A DNA stretch of 64,000 nt. Origin: JAMDEO01 sp963775295 (GTDB taxonomy: Bacteria; Actinomycetota; Thermoleophilia; RBG-16-64-13). Below, piece by piece: positions 16,641 to 25,412 of this stretch. The notes under the pieces are model-generated. The model did not search any database. It saw nothing but the letters and a program-made list of their open reading frames with translations, and was not told the origin of the DNA. The position numbers and the translations under genes were made by a program. Positions within the stretch are counted from its first letter, which is position 1, and each line of letters opens with the position of its first letter. The stretch spans positions 1,240,001-1,304,000 of the forward strand of contig CAVZIK010000006.1 in assembly GCA_963775295.1 (NCBI GenBank), in the 5' to 3' direction.

Positions 16641-17563
16641 AGACCAGCCGCGCTGCATACTCGTGGAGTGTTCGCTTGGCCCGGGCAGTGGTCAATTTCT
16701 ATCCGCGTGCGTGGCGGCTTCGCTACCAGGATGAGGTGAACGAACTTCTTTGCGAGACGGGGGCCGACCTAAGCGGGGTCCTCGATCTGCTTCGCGGCGC
16801 ATGGGACGCTCATCTCCATGTGGGAGAACTGCTGGCCTGGGACACCTCGTCCAGAGTGAGACGGGCGACCGTGGCCAGCCTCGCAGCCTGGGCCGCCTTC
16901 ATCGTCGCCGTGTGCGGGCTTCTAAAAGTGGGGGATGATCCCGCCTTCGCACTTCTCGGCCGCGAACACCCTGCACTTGGATGGGCGGGATGGGCCATAC
17001 TGGCTACTACGGTTGCGTCCGCTCTGTTGGTGGCCGTAGGAGCTCTGCCGCTCGTCCTCGCCGCCACGAGTCAGGCCTGGCGCGGGAGGGATCGCCGCTT
17101 ATCGGCGCTGCTTTGTTTCCCGGTGATTGCGGCGATGGTGTTTGTGCTCCTGGGCTGGGGATTGGGGCGACTGCAACTGCCCGCCGCGGAAATGTGGTTG
17201 GGCCGCGCACTCTTCCTCTTATGGATCGTCCTTGGGGTGGTGTTGGTCGTGTTGTGTGTCATCGTTGTTCGATCAGTCGTCGCCCGTTGTGACATCTCTC
17301 TGCGTCTCTGGGCATGGGCCAGCCACGTGGCCGTCGCCGCTTCAGCGACCATGATGATTGGGGGCGTCGCGGTCCTGGGGTATGCGGTCGAACTCGCGGT
17401 CATCGATCCTGATCTCTTTCGTGGCCCGGGTGGTCTTGCGGCGACACCGCTGCCATTCACGCTCGTGCCCGTTGTGATGGTCGCTGTGGCCGCGGCGGTC
17501 GCGGGACTGCGGTTCGCAGAAGGGGGATACGGGATTCTTCGAGGGAGGCGTGCCGCCAATTGA
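16637..17563 (+). CDS. Multi-span membrane protein partnered with PadR
   Basis: 308 residues. A soluble N-terminus (FYPRAWRLRYQDEVNELL) is of the type found at the start of many PadR-linked membrane proteins. About seven to eight hydrophobic segments follow, between residues 75 and 300. There is no ATPase or known transport motif. The ATG at 16637 overlaps the padR stop by ATGA. Function unknown; a role in membrane stress or ligand response is inferred only from its regulator. Confidence 0.75.
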   Translation: MKTSRAAYSWSVRLARAVVNFYPRAWRLRYQDEVNELLCETGADLSGVLDLLRGAWDAHLHVGELLAWDTSSRVRRATVASLAAWAAFIVAVCGLLKVGDDPAFALLGREHPALGWAGWAILATTVASALLVAVGALPLVLAATSQAWRGRDRRLSALLCFPVIAAMVFVLLGWGLGRLQLPAAEMWLGRALFLLWIVLGVVLVVLCVIVVRSVVARCDISLRLWAWASHVAVAASATMMIGGVAVLGYAVELAVIDPDLFRGPGGLAATPLPFTLVPVVMVAVAAAVAGLRFAEGGYGILRGRRAAN

Positions 17564-17606
17564 CCGGGAGTCAGCAGCGACTTTCGGCGCCGCGCCTCGC
17601 GCAAAC

Positions 17607-18941
17607 CTAGGAGGAAGAGGTTGCGAGCAAGTATCGCCCGAGAGGCACGGTGGACGGCCACCGCATTCGCCACTGGACGAGCAACATCTTAATTGTAGCC
17701 CTCGCGACAGATTCGGCCGCGACGAGGTTCACCGAACCGACGCTCTTGTCGCCCAGGGTAAAGAGCATCTTGCCCAAAACGTCACCTGCGTGTACCGGCA
17801 AGGAAACCTCCCCAGCCAGTTGAGTGGAGACCTTCACCTTGTCGGACTTGTAAAGTCTCACGGCGAGGGAGTTTTCGGGCACTAGGTCGACATGCCGACC
17901 GAGCACGTCTGGTGGTGCAACACTCAACGCCGCGTTACCCTCGTCGGCCAGAGTGGTCATGGGATACAGGGCGAAACCGTAGTCAAAGAGCGCCTTGGTC
18001 TCCTTCAACCTGGTGTCCTCGTCTTTTGCCCCCAGTATGACCGCGATGAGAGAGACGCCGTCCTTCGTACCCGACGCGACCAAGCACAACTTGGCGTAGG
18101 GGGTGGAACCGGTCTTGACGCCCGTCACCCACCCGTATTTCATCAGAAGCGGATTGTGATTCTCGCTCTTGCGCTCGACAATGGTGCCGTTCTCGCCCGG
18201 CCGGAGGAATGTGTAATTGCGGGTGCCCACGATCCGGCGAAAGACCTCGTTCCGCATGGCGTACGCCGCCAACGTCGCGAGATCCTTTGCGGAGGAGTAG
18301 TGTCCGGCGGCGTTGAGGCCGTTGGTATTGACGTAATGGGTGTTGCTGAGCCCCAGCGCTCTCGCTTTCTCGTTCATCTCCTCCACGAAGGCCGATACGC
18401 TTCCCGCGCTTGCTTCCGCGAGGGCTATGGCCGCGTCGTTCGCGCTAGGGACCAGCAGCGCATAGAGCAACTCCTCCACCGAGATGACTTCGCCCTGTTT
18501 GAACCCAAGCATCGACCCGTAGGTGGAGGCCGCGTTGGCGGAAATGGTGACCTTTTCATCCAACCCGAGCGATTCCAGGGCGAGGACCGCGGTCATGATC
18601 TTTGTCGTGGAAGCCATAGGCAGGCGGATGTTGGCGGCGTGGGAATAGAGGATCCGCCCAGAGTCCATATCGATGAGAATGGCTGCCTTGGAGGTGAGCT
18701 TTGGCCCGGTGGGCTCGCCGTTTGGAAAAGACGGGGTGATCGTCTCAGACTGTACCTCGGCCGCCGCAGAGGCTGCAGGGACGAAGGCCAGCAGCGCGAC
18801 GCCCAAAATAACCGCCACCCCCAGAAACACGGCGGCTCCGACGCGTAACGCGGGCGCAACGGCGAACCGCGGACCGATTCTCGACCGGCCACTCTGCCGA
18901 GAGGATCTCATGATGACGGTGCGCCCATCCGCTTGCTCCAC
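17607..18941 (-). CDS. D-alanyl-D-alanine carboxypeptidase (PBP5/6 class, S11)
   Basis: Up to 444 residues. After a signal segment (about 33-60) the S11 motifs appear in order: STTK with the nucleophile Ser, SAN and KTGS, followed by a PBP5-type C-terminal domain and a final hydrophobic/amphipathic stretch that may anchor it outside the membrane. It trims the terminal D-Ala of peptidoglycan stem peptides. The start is uncertain: GTG at 18941 (used here) or ATG at 18911, neither with a strong ribosome binding site. It converges with the PadR partner gene. Confidence 0.88.
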   Translation of the reverse strand: MEQADGRTVIMRSSRQSGRSRIGPRFAVAPALRVGAAVFLGVAVILGVALLAFVPAASAAAEVQSETITPSFPNGEPTGPKLTSKAAILIDMDSGRILYSHAANIRLPMASTTKIMTAVLALESLGLDEKVTISANAASTYGSMLGFKQGEVISVEELLYALLVPSANDAAIALAEASAGSVSAFVEEMNEKARALGLSNTHYVNTNGLNAAGHYSSAKDLATLAAYAMRNEVFRRIVGTRNYTFLRPGENGTIVERKSENHNPLLMKYGWVTGVKTGSTPYAKLCLVASGTKDGVSLIAVILGAKDEDTRLKETKALFDYGFALYPMTTLADEGNAALSVAPPDVLGRHVDLVPENSLAVRLYKSDKVKVSTQLAGEVSLPVHAGDVLGKMLFTLGDKSVGSVNLVAAESVARATIKMLLVQWRMRWPSTVPLGRYLLATSSS

Positions 18942-19015
18942 ATATGCATATTAGCGTGAAGCGCGTCCCTTCCGCCACCCAAGCCGACACAAGAGCGACC
19001 CGCGAACGCCAGGTT

Positions 19016-19723
19016 TCACGGCTCGACGGTGATAGTCCCCTTTATGTTTGAGGCCAGCTCGTCATGAAACGGGTATGAGCCTGCCTGGTCGAACGTGAAA
19101 GTGAACGACTGACCCGGATTGAGCACGCCGGTGTCGAAACCGCCCCCGTCGGCGACGATGTGGTGCTGCCGTGTCACGTCATCTTCTCCGTTGACGAAGG
19201 TGACCGTCCAGCCGACGATAACCTGTCCCTCGGTCACGCTCAGTTTGCCGTTGGCGATAACGATCAGGAGCCCGTCTACGGAAAAGAGAGTGTCGGGAGG
19301 CCCTGTCACCGAGGTCGTAACCACGACGGTGCCCTTGATATCCGGGTTCAGTTGGTCGTGGAACGCGACCGTCTCGGCCTTCGTGAAGTGCACGATGAAC
19401 TGGGCGCCTGGGTTGAGAATCTGTGTATCGAAGCTGCCGTCGTCGGCCACGAAGCGGTGTGGCACACCGGGGTCGTCCTCGTTGTTCCAGAAGACCATCG
19501 AGGTGTTGGTGGCTATGGTGAGTTCGTTCGTGTTCAGCTTGCCCTTAGACACCGAGATGAACGGTAGCAAATCCGCCGGCGGAAGCCCGGTGGAGCCGGG
19601 GACGGAGGAAACCGTCGCGCCCTCTGCCGACGTCGTGGTAGAGACGTTCGGACCGCAACCGCCGAACAACAACCCGATTCCGAGAGCGGCGGCGAGGGTG
19701 GTCACCACAAGGTATTTGTGCAT
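19016..19723 (-). CDS. Lipoprotein with two cupredoxin-like domains lacking copper ligands
   Basis: 235 residues. A signal with lipobox LLFGGC and a Ser/Thr linker precede two tandem domains of about 85 residues. The first ends in DIKGTVVV and the second in NIKGTITV, each with a (D/G)GxFDT turn and a F-H-D motif where a cupredoxin would carry its Cys. The final Met ligand is Ile. The fold is thus kept while type-1 copper binding looks lost. It probably sits on the outer face of the membrane. AGGGGGAAG precedes the ATG at 19723. It is related to the frameshifted gene at 15581-16032. Confidence 0.75.
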   Translation of the reverse strand: MHKYLVVTTLAAALGIGLLFGGCGPNVSTTTSAEGATVSSVPGSTGLPPADLLPFISVSKGKLNTNELTIATNTSMVFWNNEDDPGVPHRFVADDGSFDTQILNPGAQFIVHFTKAETVAFHDQLNPDIKGTVVVTTSVTGPPDTLFSVDGLLIVIANGKLSVTEGQVIVGWTVTFVNGEDDVTRQHHIVADGGGFDTGVLNPGQSFTFTFDQAGSYPFHDELASNIKGTITVEP

Positions 19724-19956
19724 GGTCTTCCCCCTAGGTTCTCGCCGGCCGACGAGACGATCCGATCCGACCGTCACTCCCGCGGGTGTGGGTTACTGAA
19801 AGATGTGCGCACAACCTGCGGGCGCGCGCAAGACCGAGCGAGGGAAAGTCGGCCCAGACCACTACGTCAGCCATTGTTGCCTCCAGTCATCGTTCCGAAG
19901 ATGACCGCTATATTCCCCGAACCCGGCTTCTTATGCGCGCGCCGGCCTTGCGTCGG

Positions 19957-20415
19957 TCAAGAAGGTGAGGCATCGGCAAGCAATCGAAGGAGAGACTGCC
20001 GGAATCGCTCGCGGTCCTGCTCCTGGAAAGGGTCCGGTCCGGAGGTGCGTCCCCCGGCGCGTCGATGGCGCTGCTCGGCATGCCTTATGGCCAATTCGGC
20101 GTCGATGGTAGCGAGCAGATACTCCCGGCCGCGCGGACTCAGCACCCGGGTCTTTCGACTCAAGGCCATCGCAGCGAGCCCCGTGTCTCCCGTGATCACG
20201 ACATCACCTGGCTTAAGACGGGGAACCATGGCGTAGTCGGCAGCATCGGCGCCAGATCCCACCTGTAGCGTTTCCACACCCGCCCGCCCCTCGAAGCGGG
20301 CGAGGTTCTGCGACCCATTCGCCACCAGTACCACCGGCAGTGATCGGGATCTTGCTATGGCGATTGTGTCGCGGGTCACGGGACACGCGTCGGCGTCGAC
20401 AAAGATAGTAGTCAT
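19957..20415 (-). CDS. YaiI/YqxD (DUF188, UPF0178) family protein
   Basis: 152 residues. The N-terminal IFVDADACPV, followed by GADAADY and VVITGDTGLA, is typical of the UPF0178 family, a PIN-like fold with conserved Asp residues. No reaction is established for the family; nuclease activity is a guess from the fold. The length is normal. It stands alone, leftward, away from its divergent neighbour at 20536. Confidence 0.9.
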   Translation of the reverse strand: MTTIFVDADACPVTRDTIAIARSRSLPVVLVANGSQNLARFEGRAGVETLQVGSGADAADYAMVPRLKPGDVVITGDTGLAAMALSRKTRVLSPRGREYLLATIDAELAIRHAEQRHRRAGGRTSGPDPFQEQDRERFRQSLLRLLADASPS

Positions 20416-20487
20416 GCTGAGACTATACGCGCCTCAATGCGATTAGGCGGGGTTACCAGCGGGGATACCTCGATTGCTGGAGGCCGG

Positions 20488-20516
20488 TTGTCATGAAGCG
20501 GCGCCGTTATTAACAT
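20488..20516 (+). promoter_or_regulatory. Promoter of the 14-residue-repeat protein gene
   Basis: TTGTCA (20488-20493) and TAACAT (20511-20516) are 17 bases apart. An ATG at 20515 falls inside the -10 element, so translation must start at the ATG at 20536, which has GAGGAG at 20525-20530. Confidence 0.65.
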
Positions 20517-20535
20517 GCCAGAACGAGGAGCCACA

Positions 20536-21261
20536 ATGGCCGAATCTGATTCGAACGCGGAACTCAGGGAGATGATGCGGGATTACTCGACGATATCGGG
20601 CTTCGACCGCTCTGGAGCCCGGGCCATCGAGATCATCCAGGGGACGCTCGGCACCTTGCTCGAGCCTGGGGAACGTGTAATCGGGTACGCTGATCGTAGA
20701 CTGGCGTCGGTCAACCAAACCGATGCATACGCGTATGCGCACGATGAACCGAACGGGGAGACAGACGCAGTGGCCTACCCGCGGAAGGATGGCAGCCCAC
20801 AGGTGGATGCCCTTGCCTACGACACCGAGCGAGGCCGGGAACAGATGGATGTACTAGGTTATCGAGGGCGGGAGGTTCAAGGGCAGACCGACGCCTTCGC
20901 CTACGTCCACTGGCCGCAAGGCTCGGATGTCGATATTTTGGTCTCGGACGCGGCTGGACCGCGCGCCGCCGACGTGGACCTCCTGGTGTTAACCGACAAG
21001 AGACTTCTCAGAGGCATCCTCGAGAACGAGAAGCTGATGGTCGCCGAGGTCCCATCCCAAGTGGGAGAAGTCGGGGTCGCGGTGGCGGAGATAGGTTCGG
21101 CTGAGGATGGATCCCCGGACGGGACCGTCTATGTCGCGATCACCATTCCCCCCCGTCTCTGCCGGCCGGCCGAGAACGATGTCTGGCAATGGCAGGTGCC
21201 GGAAGGCAAAGACCCACGGGTTGTAGCGGAGCAGTGGGCCGCCGGGCATGAAAGAGCATGA
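20536..21261 (+). CDS. Protein with 14-residue (Q/E)TDAxxY repeats inside a PH-like frame (copy 1)
   Basis: 241 residues, no signal peptide or membrane span. Residues 1-60 end in LLEPGERVIGYADRRL. From residue 61 there are units starting at 61, 75, 89, 103, 117 and 131, each opening with Q/E/D-x-D and, in most, an aromatic Tyr at position 7: an exact 14-residue period. DLLVLTDKRLLRG follows at 148-160. The flanks resemble the two halves of a bacterial PH-like domain (LxPGE and LVLTxRRL), which the repeats would split; this is inference. The C-terminus is acidic. The paralogue is at 51477-52151. The family was not recognised and no function can be given. A small Cys-containing frame follows. 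Confidence 0.85.
   Translation: MAESDSNAELREMMRDYSTISGFDRSGARAIEIIQGTLGTLLEPGERVIGYADRRLASVNQTDAYAYAHDEPNGETDAVAYPRKDGSPQVDALAYDTERGREQMDVLGYRGREVQGQTDAFAYVHWPQGSDVDILVSDAAGPRAADVDLLVLTDKRLLRGILENEKLMVAEVPSQVGEVGVAVAEIGSAEDGSPDGTVYVAITIPPRLCRPAENDVWQWQVPEGKDPRVVAEQWAAGHERA
20716..20985 (+). repeat. Coding 42-bp repeat (14-residue units)
   Basis: Six units in perfect register, consensus Q-T-D-A-x-A-Y plus seven variable residues, running into the LLVLT strand. The DNA units differ strongly, so the period is maintained at the protein level. Confidence 0.85.
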
Positions 21262-21303
21262 GTCGCATCCGACGGGGGTCCTGAGTCGACGCGTCGTGGT
21301 CGG

Positions 21304-21423
21304 ATGACGCTGGGGGAACCCTACGGCTGCCATCACTGCGGCTTAGAGTTTCAGGTGACGAAAGAGTCAAGGCACACCGAAGGAGAAAGCCAAGGGGCGG
21401 CCCGTTGCGTCGCCCGCTGTTGA
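21304..21423 (+). CDS. Possible small Cys-rich protein
   Basis: 39 codons starting at ATG 21304, 42 bases after the repeat protein and in the same frame. It has one CHHC knuckle and two further Cys near the C-terminus (RCVARC), which could bind one zinc ion. No good ribosome binding site is seen. It is kept because the paralogous locus also has a small zinc-ribbon gene next to the repeat protein. It may be only the remnant of such a gene. Confidence 0.3.
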   Translation: MTLGEPYGCHHCGLEFQVTKESRHTEGESQGAARCVARC

Positions 21424-21506
21424 GGGCTGACCCCTCCTCCTATATCCCCCTGCGCCGAGAACGCCTAAAATAACCTGGGAGTTCGGGGGCGCTAAAAGGG
21501 GGATCG

Positions 21507-22472
21507 GTGAGGACGTCCCGATATTTGCCACTCATCGCGTTGGCGGCTCTCGCGCTGCTCTGGGGGTACACGTGGGTGCCCCTCAAGATAGGAGTCGCCT
21601 ACGCCGATCCATTCGTTTTTGCTGCGTTGCGGACGCTTCCCGGTGGATTGCTTCTTCTGGCGCTCACGGCCGCGGTGGGACGTCCGGTCCGACCGAAGGC
21701 AGCAGGGCTGACAATGCTTCTTGGGGTGCTACAGACCAGCGGTTTTATGGGGCTGACCATCGCCGCTCTGGTCACCGGTGGAGCCGGACGCACAGCCATC
21801 CTCGCCAACACGTGGCAGTTCTGGATCTTGCTGATGGCCTGGCCTATCCTCGGGGAGAGGCTGCGTGGAACGCAGTGGCTGTCGGTTCTGCTGGCCCTGG
21901 GCGGCCTCGTTCTGATCGTCGAGCCTTGGAAGCTGCATGGTGTGCTCAGTCCCCTTCTGGCCCTCGCCGGAGCGCTCTGCTGGGCTGGCGGGTCCATTGT
22001 GGCCAAGGTGCTTCGGAAGCGTCACGAAGTCGATCTGCTCTCCCTGACCGCCTGGCAGGTGTTGTTCGGGTCGATTCCTCTGGTGGTCCTCGCCATTTTT
22101 GTGGGCGGTCGCTGGCCGGTATGGTCTGGAGACTTCATCTGGTCGCTCGCCTTCACGTTGGTTGCGGCCTCGGTGGTGGCGTCGTTCCTCTGGCTCTACG
22201 TGCTGCAGGAGATGCCCGCGTCGATCGCGGGTCTAGGCACGATGGGAACACCAGTCGTGGGGTTGCTGGCTTCCTGGGCACAACTCGGTGAGCGGCCGAC
22301 CGCCCTCGAGATTGTGGGGATGATCGTGATCCTGGCAGGGATGGGCATCCTCTTTGCCCGGGGAGTGAAGAGGACAACATCGGAGTCTGCGATATTAGTC
22401 GTCACCGAGGATGGGGGTCTGCTTACAACGGCCCGTGCGGAGATCACCCTCGAAGAGACGCCGGAGGGCTGA
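21507..22472 (+). CDS. EamA/DMT-family transporter
   Basis: 321 residues with two five-helix EamA repeats: ALLWGYTWVPLKIG opens the first and ALCWAGGSIVAKVL the second. GERLRGTQWLSVLLALGGLVL, and in the second half GERPTALEIVGMIVILAGM, are the classic ends of each half. An inner-membrane drug/metabolite exporter; substrate unknown. The start is GTG at 21507 with AAAGGGGGA upstream. The tail after the last helix is soluble. It ends 4 bases from the convergent hemerythrin gene. Confidence 0.9.
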   Translation: MRTSRYLPLIALAALALLWGYTWVPLKIGVAYADPFVFAALRTLPGGLLLLALTAAVGRPVRPKAAGLTMLLGVLQTSGFMGLTIAALVTGGAGRTAILANTWQFWILLMAWPILGERLRGTQWLSVLLALGGLVLIVEPWKLHGVLSPLLALAGALCWAGGSIVAKVLRKRHEVDLLSLTAWQVLFGSIPLVVLAIFVGGRWPVWSGDFIWSLAFTLVAASVVASFLWLYVLQEMPASIAGLGTMGTPVVGLLASWAQLGERPTALEIVGMIVILAGMGILFARGVKRTTSESAILVVTEDGGLLTTARAEITLEETPEG

Positions 22473-22476
22473 AGGG

Positions 22477-23115
22477 TCAGGTAGCCAGTTCCGGAATTCT
22501 CCGGGTCAGGTCGCCCCAATCGTCCCCAATGGTCTTGTGGATGAGGCCCGTGGCTCCCGCGAATACCGGAGGCGGCATCAACATCTGCCACACCCGGGTC
22601 ATCACCTCGCGTTCGTCGGGGCCCAGTAGGGGGTAGAGCCAGCCGACGGCCTCGGGGAAACGGTCCTGCGGAACTTTCGTGGACATGAGGCCCATCGCCC
22701 TGCCTTGGTCCGTCGCCGAGACTCGCTCTCTGAAGAGTCGGTACAGGTGCGCATCTTCCTTGGCAAGATGTATGTCGAGGTGAAACTTGAACGACGCCGT
22801 GGCTCGGGCCACGGCCAGGGAGTCACGCGCCGATGTTGCTTCGTCCAGCGCCTGATGGGCGGCATCGAGCCCACGGTGATCCATAATGTACGCTTCGGCC
22901 ACTGAAGGCGCCACCGTTTCAAGAACTGGGAATACGGCTAGCTCCTCTCCCAATGCATGCCAGACCAGCATCTCATTCAAGAAGCGGAATCGCTCGAGCG
23001 TTGCCGCTTGGTTCGTCTCCCCGCTCGCAGCGGCGAGTGCGGCCGTGTCGATCATGGCCGCATCCCGGCGGAATGCGTTATGAAAGACCTTGATCGCGTC
23101 GAGTGGGCTGGTCAT
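22477..23115 (-). CDS. Hemerythrin-domain (HHE) protein
   Basis: 212 residues. The N-terminal half is a four-helix hemerythrin-like domain: VFHNAFRRD, then WHALGEELAVFPVLE, YIMDHRGLD and FHLDIHLAKEDAHLY supply the His/Glu/Asp set for a di-iron site that binds O2 or senses NO/O2. The C-terminal third is a second helical region. The ATG at 23115 has a near-perfect AAAGGAGG about 9 bases upstream; longer readings lack this. In an organism with a CODH/ACS it may serve oxygen handling. It is divergent from the MFS/ABC pair. Confidence 0.85.
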   Translation of the reverse strand: MTSPLDAIKVFHNAFRRDAAMIDTAALAAASGETNQAATLERFRFLNEMLVWHALGEELAVFPVLETVAPSVAEAYIMDHRGLDAAHQALDEATSARDSLAVARATASFKFHLDIHLAKEDAHLYRLFRERVSATDQGRAMGLMSTKVPQDRFPEAVGWLYPLLGPDEREVMTRVWQMLMPPPVFAGATGLIHKTIGDDWGDLTRRIPELAT

Positions 23116-23349
23116 GACCGCTGACCTCCTTTGAAGTTGGGGTGACTGTCCCCGGAATGTGCCTGGGCACAAACCTTTATGCCGGGCTCTCGCCTGGTAA
23201 GCAACCCTGTGCATTTCTTCGCGCACCCTGCCATCATATTGCGGTGACGATCGACGATCGGAGGGCTTTCCATTTCCACTGCCGACACGGGACCACAACG
23301 TGGTAGCCGCGGGACGAGAACGACCGAACTCGGGCCGGACCCAATTCCG

Positions 23350-24510
23350 GTGGTGGCACCGCATTCACTCGCCTACCTCTTTCCCATCACTTTTTTCTCA
23401 GGAACCATCCTCATCTCGCTGGGGCCGGTTCTAGACCCCATAATCCGCGACCTACATATGCCCCTATCGCAGGGAGGTCTCCTCGCAACCGGGTACGCGG
23501 CGGGTCGGGTCGTCGCGCTGTTGGTTCTGAACCTCTATCTGGCCAGGGTGCCCCTCAAGTGGCTGGTGGTGGGGGCGGCGCTGCTTCAAGCGGCTGGGCT
23601 GGCGATTCCCGCGCTTTTCGTTCACAGTCTGGGTCCGCTGCTGGCCGCTCTGGTAGTGGTGGGGGCAGCGGTCACCATTCCCGTCGTGGTTCCGGTGATC
23701 TGGATCGGAGCCTATGCCAAGCACACCACCGAGAGGGCGATGCTTCTTATCCTGACCTTCTTCTCGCTCGGCGTGGTGGTCTCGCCACTGGCTATCGGGG
23801 CGGCTCTCGCCCTGGGTGCGGGCTGGAGATGGGTGTTTGGGGCCGAGGCCGTGTTTGCGCTATTGATCGCTTTCGCCATGATGGCCCTCCCACTTGCCGA
23901 CGTACCGGGAAGGGAGAACGTGCGGCTCAGCCAGCTTCGTGCCACCGTCCGCTATGCTCCCCGCCTCCTGAGCATGATCCTCCTGGGAATGTTCCTATAC
24001 ATCGGGGCGGAGCACATTCTGAATATCTGGCTGTCCGAGTTCCAGGTGGAGACGTTCGCCGTGAGCCAGGGAGTTGCTGCCACCGCGCTTGCCCTCTTCT
24101 TTGGGGGGATGATGGCGGGCCGATACCTGTCGGTTCGTTTGACCCGGCACCTCGGAGCCTCGAGGATCCTGGCTGCCTCCGCCGGTCTCATGGCTGCGTT
24201 CATCCTACTAACCGCCTTGGTGCCCACGCTGGCGATCTCGCAGATCTGCGTCTTTCTCACAGGACTGGGGGCCGCGGCCTCCTACCCCATGTTATCCAGC
24301 TACATCAATCGCTACCCCGCGAAGTTCGCCGGGCTGATCTTCTCGATGATCACTCTGGTGGTGATCGTCAGCGGAGCGGTGTTCGCCTACGCCGCCGGAC
24401 CGGCCGCCGAGGCGTTTGGCATGCGTGTCGCTATAGCCTTGGCTGCGATCCCGGCGGTTGCGGTGGTGGGGCTGTCGTTTCTCCTCCCCTTGAAGCGAAC
24501 CCTAGCGTGA
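23350..24510 (+). CDS. MFS transporter (sugar/organic compound type)
   Basis: 386 residues with 12 predicted spans. LATGYAAGRVVALLVLNLYL in helix 2 and GVAATALALFFGGMMAGRYL in helix 7 fit the major facilitator superfamily. GTG codons at 23350 and 23353 are the likely starts; no strong ribosome binding site is visible, so an upstream start is possible. It overlaps the ABC ATPase gene by GTGA, an unusual coupling of a secondary carrier with an ABC ATPase. Confidence 0.85.
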   Translation: MVAPHSLAYLFPITFFSGTILISLGPVLDPIIRDLHMPLSQGGLLATGYAAGRVVALLVLNLYLARVPLKWLVVGAALLQAAGLAIPALFVHSLGPLLAALVVVGAAVTIPVVVPVIWIGAYAKHTTERAMLLILTFFSLGVVVSPLAIGAALALGAGWRWVFGAEAVFALLIAFAMMALPLADVPGRENVRLSQLRATVRYAPRLLSMILLGMFLYIGAEHILNIWLSEFQVETFAVSQGVAATALALFFGGMMAGRYLSVRLTRHLGASRILAASAGLMAAFILLTALVPTLAISQICVFLTGLGAAASYPMLSSYINRYPAKFAGLIFSMITLVVIVSGAVFAYAAGPAAEAFGMRVAIALAAIPAVAVVGLSFLLPLKRTLA

Positions 24511-25304
24511 GTACCCTCCTCGATATTCGTAACGTCCACGTGGTCCGCGGCGGGAGGACGGTGCTCGACGGCTTCACGCTACGAATCGAAGAAGGGTGCA
24601 ACACGGCCATTATTGGCCCGAACGGGGCGGGGAAGTCGACGCTCCTCAAGCTGGTGTCGGGGGAGCTCCATCCTGTGCTTTCCGATGACAGTCACATTGA
24701 GGTTTTCGGCAAGGCCAGCTGGAACCTCTGGGACCTCCGCACGCACTTGGGCATAATCTCTTACGACATCCAGCACGACTATCTTGCCGGGGCGCTGGGC
24801 CTCAACGTGGTTCTCTCCGGGTTCTACGCAAGCGTTGATGTCTGGCAGCATCAGGTCTTCACAGATGAACAGCGCGCTAAGGCAGCGGAGATCATCGACA
24901 TGCTCGGGGTTGGGGCGCTCAGAGATCGACCTTTCGGTTCGATGTCAGCCGGGGAGCAGCGCCGCTTCCTACTGGGCAGGGCGCTGGTCAATGATCCCAG
25001 AGCTCTCCTTCTCGACGAACCCACGTCTGGACTCGACGTAAGGATCTCATTTCTCTACGGCGAACTACTCAGAGGTCTCATGCGACGGGGCACGACCGTC
25101 CTGCTTACCACTCACGACATCCACGAGATCCCTCCGGAAGTGCACCGTGTGGTTCTCATCAAGAGCGGGAAGGTGTTCGCAGACGGGAGTAGGGAGGAAG
25201 TGCTTACTTCGGCGGTGCTCTCCTCGCTGTTTGACTGCCCGCTGCACGCCCTCTCGCTCAACGGCACGTGTCAGGTATTCCCGGAGAGGAAGGAACTCAC
25301 CTGA
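24507..25304 (+). CDS. Stand-alone ABC transporter ATP-binding protein
   Basis: 265 residues. Walker A GPNGAGKST, Q-loop region, signature MSAGEQRRF and Walker B LLLDEPTSGLD are all intact, with the switch His in TTHDIHEI. The closest general style is the iron/molybdate ABC ATPase group (ModF-like). The GTG start overlaps the MFS stop. No permease or binding protein is encoded next to it, so it may serve a distant permease or a non-transport task. A large hairpin ends the unit. Confidence 0.88.
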   Translation: MSTLLDIRNVHVVRGGRTVLDGFTLRIEEGCNTAIIGPNGAGKSTLLKLVSGELHPVLSDDSHIEVFGKASWNLWDLRTHLGIISYDIQHDYLAGALGLNVVLSGFYASVDVWQHQVFTDEQRAKAAEIIDMLGVGALRDRPFGSMSAGEQRRFLLGRALVNDPRALLLDEPTSGLDVRISFLYGELLRGLMRRGTTVLLTTHDIHEIPPEVHRVVLIKSGKVFADGSREEVLTSAVLSSLFDCPLHALSLNGTCQVFPERKELT

Positions 25305-25359
25305 CGGGAGACGACGGCCATGGGGGAAATGGAAGCCCACGAAGCCGCGCCGTCCTCCA

Positions 25360-25401
25360 GGTCAGGCGCGCGGGGGCCCGAACGCCCTCGCGCGCCTGAC
25401 C
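25360..25401. terminator. Large hairpin between convergent genes
   Basis: GGTCAGGCGCGCG (25360-25372) pairs perfectly with CGCGCGCCTGACC (25389-25401), with further G-C pairs inside. It lies between the rightward ABC gene and the leftward amidohydrolase gene. There is no T tract, but it probably blocks both. Confidence 0.6.
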
Positions 25402-25412
25402 GCGAAGCTGGG

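Noticed and set aside
20515..20535. ATG at 20515 as start of the repeat protein
   Set aside because: It lies inside the -10 element of the promoter, while the ATG at 20536 has a well-spaced GAGGAG.
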